This document shows positions 42,916 through 54,672 of a stretch of 64,000 nt of DNA, piece after piece (within the stretch, counting starts at the first letter, position 1; every line of letters starts with the position of its first letter). The notes under the pieces are model-generated. The model was not told where the DNA came from. It ran no database searches and worked only from the letters and a program-made list of their open reading frames with translations. Position numbers and translations under genes: made by a program. Origin of the DNA: Diphasiastrum complanatum (Eukaryota > Streptophyta > Lycopodiopsida > Lycopodiales > Lycopodiaceae); assembly GCA_029204225.1 (NCBI GenBank), contig CM055095.1, forward strand, positions 47,938,510 to 48,002,509, written 5' to 3'.

Positions 42916-43424
42916 TGTTAAAATCAAAGGTTATGAACCTCATTTGGATACTAAAACCTTGAAAAAGCATCAAAGGTTTCACTTATATCTAATAGATAGA
43001 AAACTAGCACACAATTCAACCTATTTTGCATCTAATTGGCAAGAGCTTTTGAACACCACAATAAAACTAGAAATAATTGATCTTCACATCCTGTCACACA
43101 CGTGGAAAGTATGATACTTTGTTCAGATTCAGATCTATTCATTAGACACAAAAAATATCACATTCATCATTCATCAATTCCTCATTAAAGAGCAAACTTG
43201 CCAAAATCACCATCTTTTGATAATCTCTCGAAGTATGTACAAAATGAGCTCTCAATCCATATGAAATGATCTCGGATATGAGATTAGGTAGAGTGCCATT
43301 AGGGTAGACCCTAAATCCCTGGCTCTCAAAGCCTTAGATCATGCATAATTACCCTCTTGGTAGCTCGAGTCAATTGTCTTATAAAAGTAGGTGGCCGCCC
43401 TCATAAAAAATCCCAATCATCTAG

Positions 43425-43630
43425 GAACACCATGATATAATTCACTTTAGAAAAATATTTATTTAACTAGTTCCATTTCATTATGAACATGCAAAAAAAA
43501 AAACTCATCATAATATAATCCACTTTAGAAAAAAAAAATATATAGCCTAATCATAATATAATTCACTTTAGAAATATATTTATTTAACTAATTTCATGTC
43601 ATTATCAACATGTAAAAAAAAAAAAAAGAG
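43425..43630. repeat. AT-rich tandem duplication
   Basis: The unit ATAATATAATTCACTTTAGA followed by ATATTTATTTAACTA and a poly-A stretch occurs at about 43430-43500 and 43550-43627, with a partial third copy between them. Confidence 0.65.
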
Positions 43631-44670
43631 ATTGTTGAGGATTGACTATGGTACCCCAAAATTATAACATTGAAAAAGAACAACAAAAGATTGCCACAAT
43701 CTTGCCAAGAAAGAAAGCTTCAATTGGGGCCACACCAACATTCAGTTTTGAGACAAAAATAGCTCTCTAGAGAGACCTAGGGAATTGATAATGAATAAAT
43801 TGATTACTCATCTAGAATATAAATCTTGGAACTCTTAATACCATCCCAATAGGATGATAAGTTGAATGTGCTAAGCCCTTCCAATAGAAATGAAACATGA
43901 AAGAACAACACTTACTACTTGCTTGACGTGCAAAGAAGAAAGATGAAACCTATACCCATACGACGCCTTTCCCACGATTGCCTTGAGCAACTATGGACTC
44001 AATAGAATTTGGCTCAATAGAAATGCTCTAGAAGACGACAATGACCTAGTTGTTATATTTCTCACTTTATTTAATTGTTATATCTCTCACTTCCGTTATT
44101 CCAGAAGACGATGGGCTATGGTATTCTCTTTAAACAAACATTCATGGGCACTAGCTACTATTTGTCTTCTCATATGTTTGTTTTAAGTGATTTGTAAAGG
44201 TAATTTTGAGAGGAACGCAATAATATGAAAAATTGTGAGCATCTTTGTCGTGCACATTGGAAAATGGAAGTAAAAAGACTTGCAATTTAAAATGATAAAA
44301 TAACGAGAAATTTTGGACTCATACTCACCTAAAAGAGACGCTTGAGCTTTGAGCGAATCATCACAACAGCTTATTCCTATAAAGACAAAGCTAAAAAACA
44401 TTTATCAAATTGAATTTTAAGGTGAAAATATATAAATGTCAACTTTTTGCAATGTTCTTAAATTTTTTTAACAAGATGAACAATGCATATCATGGAACTA
44501 CATACTTTTGAACCCGTTTAAATAGAGTTTATGTGACATAGCTTAAAACATCGTGTTCCACATATGAGAAAAATATGAAGCAAAAATTACAAGAAAATTA
44601 ATACACACACATGGTAATATATTTTGGTCACATCACACAAACTTGAGGAGCTCTAACAACTAATAGTTTA
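43630..44670. other. No gene recognised
   Basis: AT-rich intergenic sequence. Short open frames on both strands show no known motif. Confidence 0.4.
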
Positions 44671-44674
44671 TTGA

Positions 44675-44736
44675 TATATGCAATTATGTTTCCATCAATG
44701 AAGTTTACCTTATATGCAATTATGTTTCCATCAATG

Positions 44737-44738
<2 letters not shown>
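44675..44738. repeat. 28-bp perfect tandem repeat
   Basis: TATATGCAATTATGTTTCCA and the next eight bases occur at 44675-44702 and 44711-44738, 36 bp apart, directly before a GA run. Confidence 0.85.

Positions 44739-44739
<1 letters not shown>

Positions 44740-44781
<42 letters not shown>
44740..44781 (+). repeat. (GA)21 microsatellite
   Basis: A pure GA run just upstream of a SINE head. Confidence 0.95.
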
Positions 44782-44783
<2 letters not shown>

Positions 44784-44789
44784 TACACC

Positions 44790-44856
44790 TCTTTGTGTGT
44801 GGTGTAGTGGTAGAGGTTTTTTGATATGGGATTGACCACCCAAGTTCAAACCCTCC

Positions 44857-44858
<2 letters not shown>
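44790..44858 (+). mobile_element. tRNA-derived SINE head
   Basis: Box A-like GGTGTAGTGGTAGAGG, then TGGGATTGACCACC, then box B-like AAGTTCAAACCC. This is the same family as the minus-strand copy at 8655-8766. It lies exactly between two GA arrays, which may have grown from its flanks or tail. It does not fold as a tRNA with an anticodon arm. Confidence 0.65.

Positions 44859-44906
<48 letters not shown>
44859..44906 (+). repeat. (GA)24 microsatellite
   Basis: A pure GA run immediately after the SINE head. Confidence 0.95.
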
Positions 44907-44909
<3 letters not shown>

Positions 44910-45179
44910 ATTTTTAGCTTGAAAATGGGGTGAATAATAAGTATTTAATGGATGTGGAAAATGGTTGTTGTAGTGCCTCTTTTTGTCTCTTGGTAAGATG
45001 TGGTAAATGCATGTGGGCATGCACCACAACCAGTGTGGCATACACATCCAAGATCCACATTGGGATTTGGGATATGCCAATAAACTCTATCCCATCCTCC
45101 TTTTTAAAAATTTTTATCTTACAAATGCCCCCCTTGTAAAATCTATATATTTCTGTCTGCTAATAATGGAAGTAATAAT

Positions 45180-45755
45180 TAATAGAAGGTGGGTCTCCTC
45201 CGAACAAATTGCCTCCACTTCCATCTGCTCGCCCTTCCTCCTCCTCCTCCCCCTCTTTCTTTGAATCTGTCTTCATCTGCCTAGGCCATGCACAGGTTAT
45301 CCCTCACACCTGTTTGTGTTGTGTTTGATCCGGGGAAGGCTGCTTCGATCGTCCACCGCTTCAGTATCTCACACTAATTCTTGTAGTTTTTTGTACTCTA
45401 GTTCCTTCATCGAGCTTTTCTGCAGAAAACAGCCCTGGTGGATGCTTCTGATGGAGGATTTTGAGCTGTTGAACTGCTTGGGTAGTGCAGTGTGAATTCG
45501 TGATGCAGGTTTGCTGTGGATGGAGGATTGGAAAGATGGGCAATTAGTTTGGGAGCTATAGCAGAAGGGATTTTAGGAAAGAAGCAGAATTCACAGGGAA
45601 TTGCGGCCATGTTTTGTCAGTTTTATTTGTAACTGTCTGCCGAATTATGTAACCTTTCTACATAGGAGGAAACTTAATTTCTTTCGAAATTTAGCGATTT
45701 TGGTTCCATTTTCTGTAGAGGACCTGCCGGTAGTCTGCGTGTGCATTGTCTAGCC
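45180..45755 (+). promoter_or_regulatory. Upstream region / 5' UTR of the potassium transporter gene
   Basis: The stretch before ATG 45756 has the CT-rich block typical of plant 5' UTRs (CCTTCCTCCTCCTCCTCCCC at about 45232-45252) and no coding frame. The transcription start is not visible. A 5' UTR intron cannot be excluded. Confidence 0.35.
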
Positions 45756-45875
45756 ATGGAGATGTCGGATGTAACGGAGGTCGACCATCAAGGAAGGATG
45801 TGGATGTTGGAGCAGCAGCTGGATAAGCCTTTGGGCGTTGAAGCCGGACGGGTCCGCAGCATGGCAACACCCAAG
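45756..45875 (+). CDS. Potassium transporter exon 1
   Basis: Forty codons ending MATPK, phase 0 donor AAG|GTAATT. Acidic N-terminus with the conserved RMW and EAGR words. Confidence 0.8.
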
Positions 45876-46476
45876 GTAATTTTCAGTTCGTTGCATCTGT
45901 CTTGCGGATATCTTTTGGCAGTTGACTCGTCTTTCAACTAGTACAGATTCTTTCGTGAAGTTCTTCTGGGAAAAAGATATGCGGGGATAAGAATTAAGTA
46001 GGTCCATAGCCATTTTGTCTGTGAATCATGTCACCATGTAATCATAATCCACCAACGGGGTTGGCTCAGTTGGTTGGCTTGGCATCCAAAGTTTCTTTGG
46101 TCCCAGGTTCGAGCCTCCCCTTGGAAACCAAGAAGCATAATCCGGTTAATTTGTTCCGAGCATTTGGGTTGCAGTTCTTGTCTATTCTGCAGCACGCCTT
46201 CAAATTTGTTGCTGACTTTAGCTCCTGATGATCTTTGAAATGAAATGCAGGTATCATCAGTAGCAGCTACGTTGAAATTGGCCTTTTTCAGTCTTGGAGT
46301 GGTTTACGGGGATCTTGGCACATCGCCGCTTTACGTTTTCAAAAGCACCTTTCCTGACGGCATATCTCACCCAGAAGATGTGCTTGGTGCTTTGTCACTA
46401 ATTGTTTACACAATAACGCTTATCCCCCTCATCAAATATGTGTTTATTGCATTGAGAGCCCATGACAGTGGTGAAG
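45756..46476 (+). CDS. HAK/KUP/KT potassium transporter, N-terminal exons only
   Basis: Exons 45756-45875 and 46251-46476 join in frame to 115 codons plus one base. Family members move K+ across the plasma membrane or tonoplast and usually have about 750-850 residues and 10-14 membrane segments. Seen here are the cytosolic N-terminus ([19 protein letters not shown]), the first membrane segment with the family signature [18 protein letters not shown], and a second hydrophobic segment ([20 protein letters not shown]) ending at HDSGEG, where the family also has an exon boundary. Splice sites are AAG|GTAATT, ATGCAG|GTATCA and GAAG|GTAAGC. ATG 45756 is chosen because GTG 45741 upstream is not a plausible start. 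No exon 3 (expected to begin near TFALYSLLCRH) is seen before 64000, so intron 2 is over 17.5 kb or the gene is broken. Confidence 0.85.
46051..46130 (+). mobile_element. tRNA-like SINE head in transporter intron 1
   Basis: Box A-like TGGCTCAGTTGG (46062-46073) and box B-like GGTTCGAGCC (46106-46115) lie 32 bp apart, the spacing of a pol III type 2 promoter. The flanking arms do not pair as a tRNA. It is a different sequence family from the copies at 8.7 and 44.8 kb. Confidence 0.6.
46251..46476 (+). CDS. Potassium transporter exon 2
   Basis: Encodes the [13 protein letters not shown] signature and the first two membrane segments. Acceptor AAATGCAG|GTATCA; donor GAAG|GTAAGC at phase 1. Confidence 0.88.
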
Positions 46477-47425
46477 GTAAGCAGAAAAGGCTGTCATATT
46501 TATTGTAGAAGTGCTAATGTTCTATCTATTCCTTTTCCCTTTCAATTGAAATCCTGGTTTTCAGCAGAATGGTCTCAAAGGCTCGGGAACTTCTTGGACA
46601 GATAGGCATTTCTAGTGATCTATTGTGTTTTTGTGCTGATTTATCTTGGTTATTAAAGGGCATAGCATTGGGGTGAAAGAGAGGATGCAGTTACAAATGA
46701 GGGGCTAATGCTGCAGATGAAGTTTGTTCTTTTTTTTTGCCTATCAGTGTCTCTGTTTTAGGTAACTTATGCTTACAGTGGTACATGCAACATGATGGAC
46801 TTGAATAACCCTTTGTGTATACGTATCGACTAAAGTAAAATCATGTGATGTTGTTCCTTGAATTCACCTGAATGATTCAAAAATTGTAAAACAGTAAGAC
46901 AGTGAAGTACACTGAGATATCACAAGTCATCAAGTTGTAACAACTATTACATCCTGATCTGTTTTAGAAGGCAGTATTTAGGAAATGTTTTAAGAAACTA
47001 TTCTGATCATTCAAAATTTAGCAGTTAGTTGTGACTACTCCTGTATGTTCAATGGATCCTTCAAGAGGACAGGAGCAGAAAGTCAGTGCTTAATCAAAAC
47101 TTACCATGGTGAAGGCCCTGTAAATGCGTCATAAACTTGTATTCCCCTTGCAATGGTTTGATCAAAAGATTCACAATTTAAGAAAGAAAAGGATTCCACA
47201 GAAGCATTCCTTTGAAGTGTCAAGATACAAATGACAATATTGTGTAGATTCATGAGCATTTCGTAACTTCCTACAGTTGAAATGGGCCAACTTTCTAGAG
47301 TCGAAATATAGCCATTACCATGAGGATACGTTGCAATAACACATTTAAATGCTCAATAAAAGTAATTACATTCCTCTTTAAACATATCAACAAAAGCTAG
47401 GTTTTGGAAAAGTTTCTTGAAGAAG
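46477..47425. other. Transporter intron 2, first part
   Basis: Ordinary AT-rich intron sequence. I searched by eye for the next transporter exon and found none. Confidence 0.45.
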
Positions 47426-47429
47426 CTTA

Positions 47430-49842
47430 CACATAAAGAGGCGCTTTGTTTAGTGGCTTTTGTTTACTAATCTAGGGGGATCTAGTGCTTGTGCTATCAA
47501 GCCATACCGAGTGGCAAAGTCAAAAGCAAGAGCTGAAGGGTTGCGTTGAGTTGGCTAAATACCTGGTTTGGGGTGAAACCCTAGTTGCTTGAAGTTGTTT
47601 CTTTTCTGATTCAGTTCAAGTTAAGCTTTTTTGCAAATATTTTTAGCATGGCTAGTCTTGGAGAGAGTCTTTTGGGTGAATCAAGCAGACTTGATGGCAC
47701 TAACTACAGGGTGTGGAAGTTCAAGATGGCTAACATCTTGATGGGCAGGAATTGCTAGGAGATAATTACAAGGAGAGAGCCTATACCTACATTTGAACCT
47801 GATTTGAAGGACTACATTAGCAGAGACACATAGGTGAATAATCTTTCTGTCAAAGACAACATTATTCCTCACATTTGCAATGCAAGAGATGCAATAGAAG
47901 CTTGGGGAATTCTAAGGTCTATGTATGAGACGATGGATTTTGCTGGGCTTATTTATTTGTAGAACAGGTTACATACTCTCAAGATGGAGGTGGTGCAACA
48001 ATCAATGATCACATTACAAAGGTCAAGGACCTTATGGACCAGCTTGCTTTAGTGGGAGAGATAGCAAGTGGCAGGAGTATTGTTTCCATAATCTTGAATA
48101 GTTTATCATTCAACTATCAAGATTATGTGATGTCCCTTTCATCTAGGGAGAGACTCCCAACCTTTGGGGAGTTACGTGGTGGTTTTTATAGGAAAAGATG
48201 AGAAGGAAGAATTCTTTTGGAAGACATGCATTTGCTTCTAAGAAGAGGCAAAATTTTCAAAAGAAAGACAAAGGCAAAGGAAAGAACTCAAAGGAAAACT
48301 TGGAGCAACAAGTGTCCAAGTTGCAAATTGCAGATGGAGACAAACATCCATTCCTCATCTACACCCAAGAGGAAGGGCATTTGCAACTCTTGTGGCAAGT
48401 ATGGACATTTCACTTTTGAATGCCAAAAGAAGCAAATTGATTAAAAGAAGGGCAAGAACCAGTAGCGTCACTTTGTTGATAAAGTTGCAGAAGAAGAGCA
48501 ATCTGGTGGACTTGATTATTCACATCAAACCTATCATTAAAATTCACATTTGGTGGATGGTACATTGATTTTGGAGCCTTGAAGCACATGACACCTCAAA
48601 GACACTGGTTCAACACCTGTGAGGAGACAACTGATGGTCAACAAGTTTGCCCTTGGAGACAACTCTACACATGAGGTGAGGGGCAAAGGCATTGTTCTAG
48701 TGAAGCTGTCATTAGGAGAGGCGAAGGTAATCAAGAATGTGTTGCATGTTCGGGGTGGTTGGATAAGAATTAGCTATCTGTACCAAATAGAACATGCTGG
48801 TGAAGTTTGATGAATTTACGTGTTTGGTGAAAGATAAGGCTTAGAATAGCCTTATGTGGACTTAAACAGGCGCCAAGGGCTTGCTATAGCCGAAATGAGA
48901 GTAGTTTACAAAGCAAGGGCTTAAAAAGAGTAAGTTTGACTGCAATTTGTGTTCCTTTAAGGAAGGTGAATACCTTGTTGTTGTTGTGCTCAATGTGGAT
49001 GACTTACTCATCATAGGAAGCAATAAGGATCCTATTGCTCGTGTTAAGGAAAGTTTTTTTTGTGAGTTTGAGAGGAAAGATTTGGGTTTGCTGCACTAGT
49101 GTCTAGGAGTTGAGGTTTGGAAAGAAAAGCGTTTCCTATTTATTTTTCAAGAAAAGTATGCATAGAAAATATTGAAGACATCTAATATGCAAGAAAACTA
49201 CCAATGGATGCAAGCAACAAGCCATCAGAGGATGATGGTTCTTCATTTGCAGATGAGACTCTCTACCGTCAATTAGTGGGAAGCCTGATTTACCCAGGCT
49301 CGATATTGCGTATGTAGTTGGGATTGCGAGTCAATTCATGAGCAAACCTATTGAATCACATGAAAAGGCAGCCAAGGGGATTCTACATTATGTGAGAGGG
49401 ACAATGACCTATGGGATTGGATATACTAATGATGGTGATCTTTAGATGAAGGGCTATTCAGTTTCAGATTGAGATTGGTTAGGTGATAAAGACAATTGGA
49501 GATCGATGATAGGCTATTGCTTTAGCCTAAGTTCAGGGGAAATTTCTTGGTGTAGCAAGAAGCAGCCTACTATTGCTTTGTCATCTATCGAAGTTGAGTA
49601 TAGGGCGACCTTGAGGACCGCTTGTGAAGCTATTTGGTTACGACGCCTACTTGACCAACACTTTATACAAGAGCAAGTGCGCAGTGGTGAGATTGAGCTA
49701 ATATAATGTGACACCAACAATGAGATTGCTGATATCTTTACTATACCACTTAATAAAGGTAAGTTTGAGAAGTTCAGAACATAGTTAGATGTTGGCTTAA
49801 ATAAAATTGCCATTAAAGAGGTAGAGAGAAGGGGGGGTGGCA
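47430..49842 (+). pseudogene. Decayed copia element, internal region
   Basis: The leader (from about 47430) and gag ATG (47648) match the young copia at 54.7-60.1 kb: MASLGESLLGESSRLDGTNY, then HICNARDA, many stops, and the zinc knuckle CNSCGKYGHFTFEC. After a degraded protease segment the sequence jumps (near 48845) to the RT region (MDASNKPSEDDGSSFADETL, LYRQLVGSLIY) and RNase H (AIALSSIEVEY-like). Integrase and the first part of RT are deleted. The 5' LTR is missing. This is an older member of the same family, oriented with the host gene. Confidence 0.85.
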
Positions 49843-50252
49843 CGGTGAAGAGTAATGCCTATTTCACCCCTTTCGCTAAGCACTAACATTATTGTAAGTT
49901 GTACATTGGTCATGGGCATGTGGTTTGTAAATACATGGGGCCCCCAATTTGTAACTTAACTAAGTTAGTGCAAGTGGCCCACTTGGCCCAATAGCTCAAT
50001 CATATGGTTGCCACCTATACATTCCATGCATGTACATGAGGTGGGGGCCTCATGGAGGATGGAGGACTTGGAGGACCCACGCCCTCCTCTCTCTCACTAG
50101 CAATTCATTCTCTCTTCTAAGTTCTGGTGTTGTGAGGTGCTTAAGCAATTTTCCTTGTGTTTGACGTTTTCCATAGCTAGGCTTTTCAAGCTTTCTTGGT
50201 TGACCTAGTATTGTAGTTAAGATGCTCCATAGCTATATATTGCAATTTATCA
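49843..50252 (+). repeat. 3' LTR of the decayed copia element
   Basis: Starts near GGTGAAGAGTAATGCC and ends GCAATTTATCA. It aligns along its length to the LTR at 54673-55070 (for example AAGTGGCCCACTTGGCC and GGACCCACGCCCTCCTCTCT) with many changes. Confidence 0.8.
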
Positions 50253-50760
50253 CTTGGTTGCAAGTATAGTTGACATCAATTACGTATATTGGTATCAAAA
50301 GAAGCATAAGACAACAAAAAGGCATTCACACAAGCAATCTACAACTAACTTGAGGATCAACAAGGGTTGCTGATAGCTTAGGCAGATCTCCAATTAAGAT
50401 CTAGGTCCTTGTCACCTATTTATATGATATGGCATGTCTAGAAGGTCAAAATATGTCCTTCTTGTAGGGCTCCCAAATTAGGCTTTTACTCTTATCCAGT
50501 GAGTAGGTCTTATCTAGTTAAAGGAGTTAAAAAAATAAAGCCTTGTAGAAACAATCGTGAGACCCCATTAGATTGCAGGTCCAAATAGAGAGAAGTACAA
50601 ACTATGTAATGTATGCCCACAACACCCCTTTTTTAAATCATTGCCTTCAACGTGGGCTTAAGTTTTTAACTACTAAAGCTACTTTTGTACCACTCTTTGC
50701 CATTTTCTTTCTTGGGTTACAACAACAAGAAAATTTACAACGGAATGATCTTAGTTTGTA
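50253..50760. other. Nothing recognised apart from a PBS-like word
   Basis: TTGGTATCAAAAGAAGC at about 50289 resembles a decayed tRNA-iMet PBS soon after the LTR. Otherwise I see no coding or repeat structure. Confidence 0.35.
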
Positions 50761-50764
50761 GCCT

Positions 50765-51540
50765 AAATAGTGCAATCTTGTTCGTGTAACAATGGAGTAT
50801 GTGCACAATCTTAAAGGTTTTCCCATGTAGCTTCATCAAGGCATGATTGAGCTTTTCCAATATCTTAAAGGGACCATAATAATGGGCAAAGAACTATTTA
50901 GTAAGGGAAAAACTTATGGTGTGGAACAATAAATAGATTAACCTTCAACAAATCCTAGAAAAGACCTTTGGTGATCAACCAAAGACTTGTACTGATGATG
51001 GACATGTGCTTGCACAATACAATCACGAGAGTGAGCAGAAAAGATGATAAAGTCAATGGAATATAATCAAGGGACAATGATATACCTACTACAACAGGTA
51101 AATATCTATTGGCCAATAGAAAAGGAGATACACCCGTGCTAATACTAATGAAATTGTTATATTGTACTTTGCAAAACACAAGTGCTGATCCTAATCTTGA
51201 CGATTAGAAGGCGAGAAAAAATTATGTAAACAATCTTTTTAAATATGATTTCAACTCTTACGATTGACCAAGAGTACTTACTGCGACTACAAAATGAACA
51301 AATTTGAAATAGAGTTGCCAGATCAGATTGACATGAGGCCAATTGAACTGAGACTTAAGTTGGGCAAAGGACTTATGGAAACCATAGAGATGACGGTCGA
51401 CGAGAGAGTAAACTTGATGGTGAAGAAAAGAAGGTGATCGAGTAGACGGATAAACATCTAAAAAATCAGGACAACCAGGATATGCAAAAAGGAAGGATAT
51501 CAAATCAATTAGGAAACGAGTAGTGATGGGCCAACATTGA
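50765..51540 (-). pseudogene. Ty3/gypsy integrase C-terminal relic
   Basis: Minus-strand frames hold VQYNNFISISTGVSPFLLAN, which resembles the end of a gypsy integrase core (YNxxxHxSTGxSPF). Further along, HYYGPFKILEKL resembles the post-core YxGPFxIxEKI segment. The upstream frame with FHKSFAQLKSQFNWPHVNLI is less clear. Stops break it several times. The family differs from the chromovirus at 10-15 kb. Confidence 0.5.
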
Positions 51541-51544
51541 TGAT

Positions 51545-52915
51545 ATGGCGCTTGTCAATAATTGTCTCATCTTCGCATCAGAGAGATTTTGTTGAGCATC
51601 TGTCATAGGTGTGTCGTGGCGCCAATTGTGAGGGAGCGCCCAATTTTCCCATAGGTGGAGGGGTTGGCTTTTCTATTCTCTTTTGTATTCTTGATTTGAT
51701 TGTCGCGCCTCAGTGGCGTTGGACTCCCAATGGATCCCCGACTTAGTAACTTAGTCTAAGCATTCCATTCCATACATGATAGCTCAAATATCAACTTCAA
51801 AATATAAACCAGCCTAGCCATCATCATATTGAAAAGGAAAACCCACCAAGCTAAACAAGCATCCATTCATAAGGTAATAGACAACACGAAAAAATCATTT
51901 GTTAGATCTGGAGGCATAGCAACGAGCCTAAAGTTCATTGTCTCGACTCTCATGCATGGGCCATGTAGAAAGGTTGTGATAGGTCCTGACCATTGAATAG
52001 GCATGGTGAAACCAAGATGGTTATTGGCCCCAATCCTCATTTTTATTAATCATTGGTGAGAGGTATATTGATTATGACTCAAACTAGTGGTCTCGGTGAA
52101 AGATCTCAGTGGGGCAACATCTAGTGGATGGAGAAAGTGTTCTTGATTTAGCTTACCTCTAGCCTATCAAAATCTTGTCTTGATGTTGTCTTTACGGGAG
52201 ATCAGGCCTAATTTTGATGAGTTGAATGATATTTTATTACAAGAGGAAATGAGATGACAAAATCTCATCAACAGGGACGATTTTAAGGAGCAAGCATTCA
52301 CAACAAAGACGTGGGAGCAAAATCCAAAAAAAGGTGGTGAATTAGCTAAAGGTGTTCTCGCAGGAAGGTTATGTAAACTTTAGGCTTAGGCGATGAGTCA
52401 TCAAGCGGGAATTGTAGATATTGGTACGATGAGCAAGTTATGACGAGACGTTTGGACATTTGAATCATAATAGTGTATAGGTTTTGAGGAGATTCAATAT
52501 GGTTACAGGCCTACTGTTGCGTTGGCGCCTCAAAGGGCGTTGGGATTTGAGCGGTTTTCCCAAGGCGCTTAAGTCTAACATTCATCCGTCATGAACTAGG
52601 CTAAATCGAAATGGTAATTATCCCCAAGGATCAACTTTATTAAATCTGGAAGAGGTTACATTCATACATAGACTGATTGGTCTCGGGGCCACCAACACGT
52701 GGTGGGCATTGTGCCTAGCTCGCGCTAGTAGAGGGAGCTAAGACCTGGCGACTGAATTCTTGGCGTTAGTTGAGCTGCCGAAGTTTATGTCTGTCAGACT
52801 CCCCCTATAGTGCTGGTGTGATTCGGCGCCCCCCCTCTGTCCTAGAATATAGTGCTTTTTTGTAACGCACGCTTTTTGGGATTTAGTTTCTACTTTGCTG
52901 ATTAAGCATGGCAGA
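51545..52915. other. No gene recognised
   Basis: A TGGCGCCAATTGTGAGG word at about 51617 resembles another class of retrotransposon primer site, and GGCGCC-type words recur at 51700-51730 and 52528-52570. This may be old LTR sequence, but I could not define ends. Confidence 0.3.
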
Positions 52916-52925
52916 ATCAGTTTAG

Positions 52926-52999
52926 CTCCCGGATATGGGTTCCGGGAGTCGTCCCGGCGGGTAGAATAAACTTGGCTCCTGGACATGGGTCCCAGGAGC
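52926..52999. repeat. Two tandem GC-rich hairpins
   Basis: CTCCCGGA/TCCGGGAG (arms 52926-52933 and 52941-52948) and GCTCCTGG/CCAGGAGC (52975-52982 and 52992-52999) are two diverged copies about 50 bp apart. Both have an ATGGGT loop. Compensating differences keep both stems paired. Confidence 0.6.
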
Positions 53000-53653
53000 T
53001 GACTAGGCCATGACTCGAGCTCCAGGGCTAGCTCATGACTTGGGACTCCTTGATTGGCTCACCATAGGTTGGAGGCTCAGTCCTCGACTTCCTAACTTGC
53101 TCTGGGAATTTAGGGACTGTCACCCTTTAGAGTCTTACAGGGCGTGCACCCAAGTCAACTTTACAACATCCTCCCCTCGTTTGAGAAAGCTGATGTCCTC
53201 ATCAGGGCCAAACTAGAACCTAAGACTCATGGCTAAGACTCATGGTGTGGACTTGATTCACTGGCCAAATTTTCTTCATGAATACAAAAGCACGGGCTTT
53301 ATTCACCGGCCGGAAAAGACCAAATTTAAAATAAGAAATTACTTTTTGCACTTAGCACAAGAAAAGTGTAGATCTAGTTTATTTGTAAAACCTGTGTAAA
53401 GCTGCAACATTAGTTAAATTACTTAGACCCCATGAAATTGGCGGCCTGCTTTATTAACGTGGAAAGGAAAAGTACCTAGGAGCTTCGTTGAGCCCAAGAT
53501 ATATGGTTTTTCAGCACATCAGAATGAGTCCCCTAGGACTTTAGATTTTTTGTTGATCGCACAAGTTGAGCTTCTTGAGCTCGGAATCGGCACTCGGATC
53601 CATCTTTATGTAGAAGCTGTAGGCGATGTTGGCTCCGTTTGATCCTTTGTCGC

Positions 53654-54436
53654 CTAATTTGTCTCTGCTGGTTCTCCTTTGTTAAAGAGGTGAATGAGAT
53701 TTGAAGGAATTGCTGGTTCAGGTTCAGTTGTATCGTTCGTCTCTAATTGATCTCCTGGCACACCTATGACGACGCAAGGTCTTCTGCCATTATATAATAA
53801 CACAAGGTTAGCCCCCTTTGCCAGGAAGGCAACCATGTGTTCGCTTAACCAACTTAGTCGTCGAAAGCATTCATCTTCAAGACTGTGAACGTTACTCGAT
53901 TTTTCCATGTCCCCAGTGAGATTGGTAAATTGGCTGCCAATCTACAAGTTGTCATTGTGCCTTTGGCGGTCTCCACACAAATAGAGGTCGCATTTTTTTC
54001 ACATTGAATGCCCAATTCCTCTGCCAAACTTTTTGATAGGTAGTTATGCGATGCTCCTAGATCTACCATGAAGTGAGTGATCTTGCCTTGAATGCAGCCT
54101 TTCAAGTACAACAACTTCGATGCTCTTGCAGGAGTCGCTTGATATGTTCACGACACGCCGCAAGTGCCCCTATTTGTTTTAGGGCATTCAGGTCGGACTC
54201 CGTCAAATCCATTTCTGGGTCTTCTTTGTTGTCTTGTTCACAGTCAGCTTGATCAGATGCCTCTCTTTCCATCTTATCGAATACCTCAGTCGCCACTATG
54301 ATTTGTTTATTCAACGGCTTGGGGTACGACCTCCAAGAGCGACCTTGTTGTTGACAATTAAAGCAGCGCAGAGAACTGCCCATTGTTGGTGAGCTGTTGT
54401 TGTGGGTTGTTTCTTCTCTGAAAATTATTCCCTCCA
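53654..54436 (-). pseudogene. Gypsy gag-protease relic
   Basis: On the minus strand, directly beside an inserted LTR: a zinc-knuckle-like CFNCQQQGRSWRSYP (the His and last Cys are Arg and Tyr), an acidic linker, then a retropepsin-like FMVDLGASHNYLSKSLAEEL in which the usual Ser/Thr after the Asp is Leu. A third frame continues as LSWLSEHMVAFLAKGANLVL. Frameshifts separate the parts. It appears to be the host sequence into which the gypsy element at 54437 inserted. Confidence 0.65.
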
Positions 54437-54672
54437 TGTAATAGATCCTAACACCACAGCAGGGCAAACACTAACTGATCCACCCAACCTTGCCTACTCC
54501 CTGATATGGAGCAAGCCCCTCCTAGCCCAGTGTGAGGACTGGTAGCATGCATATTGCCAAGTGTCGGCCACATGGCTCTGACATGGCCGACTGCACGTCG
54601 GGACCCAACTTGGGGTCCTATACTGCTGACAGGGTCCCTAGGCTGTGTTAGGCCCGCCATGGTTATGGACCG
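54437..54672 (-). repeat. Gypsy 3' LTR, distal part (split)
   Basis: The minus-strand LTR of the family seen at 10095/14748. It runs from its CTATTACA end (54437) to the GACCG target duplication. With the other part at 60077-60203, and counting the 5-bp duplication once, the length is 358 bp, the same as the intact LTRs. Confidence 0.92.
54668..54672. repeat. Target-site duplication GACCG, left
   Basis: Identical to 60077-60081; made by insertion of the copia element. Confidence 0.92.

Noticed and set aside
46051-46130. A functional tRNA gene
   Set aside because: Box A and box B are present, but acceptor and anticodon arms do not pair, so it is a SINE head or tRNA relic.
50289-50305. A PBS marking a new element after the decayed copia LTR
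   Set aside because: The match is partial and no gag or pol follows within the next kilobase.
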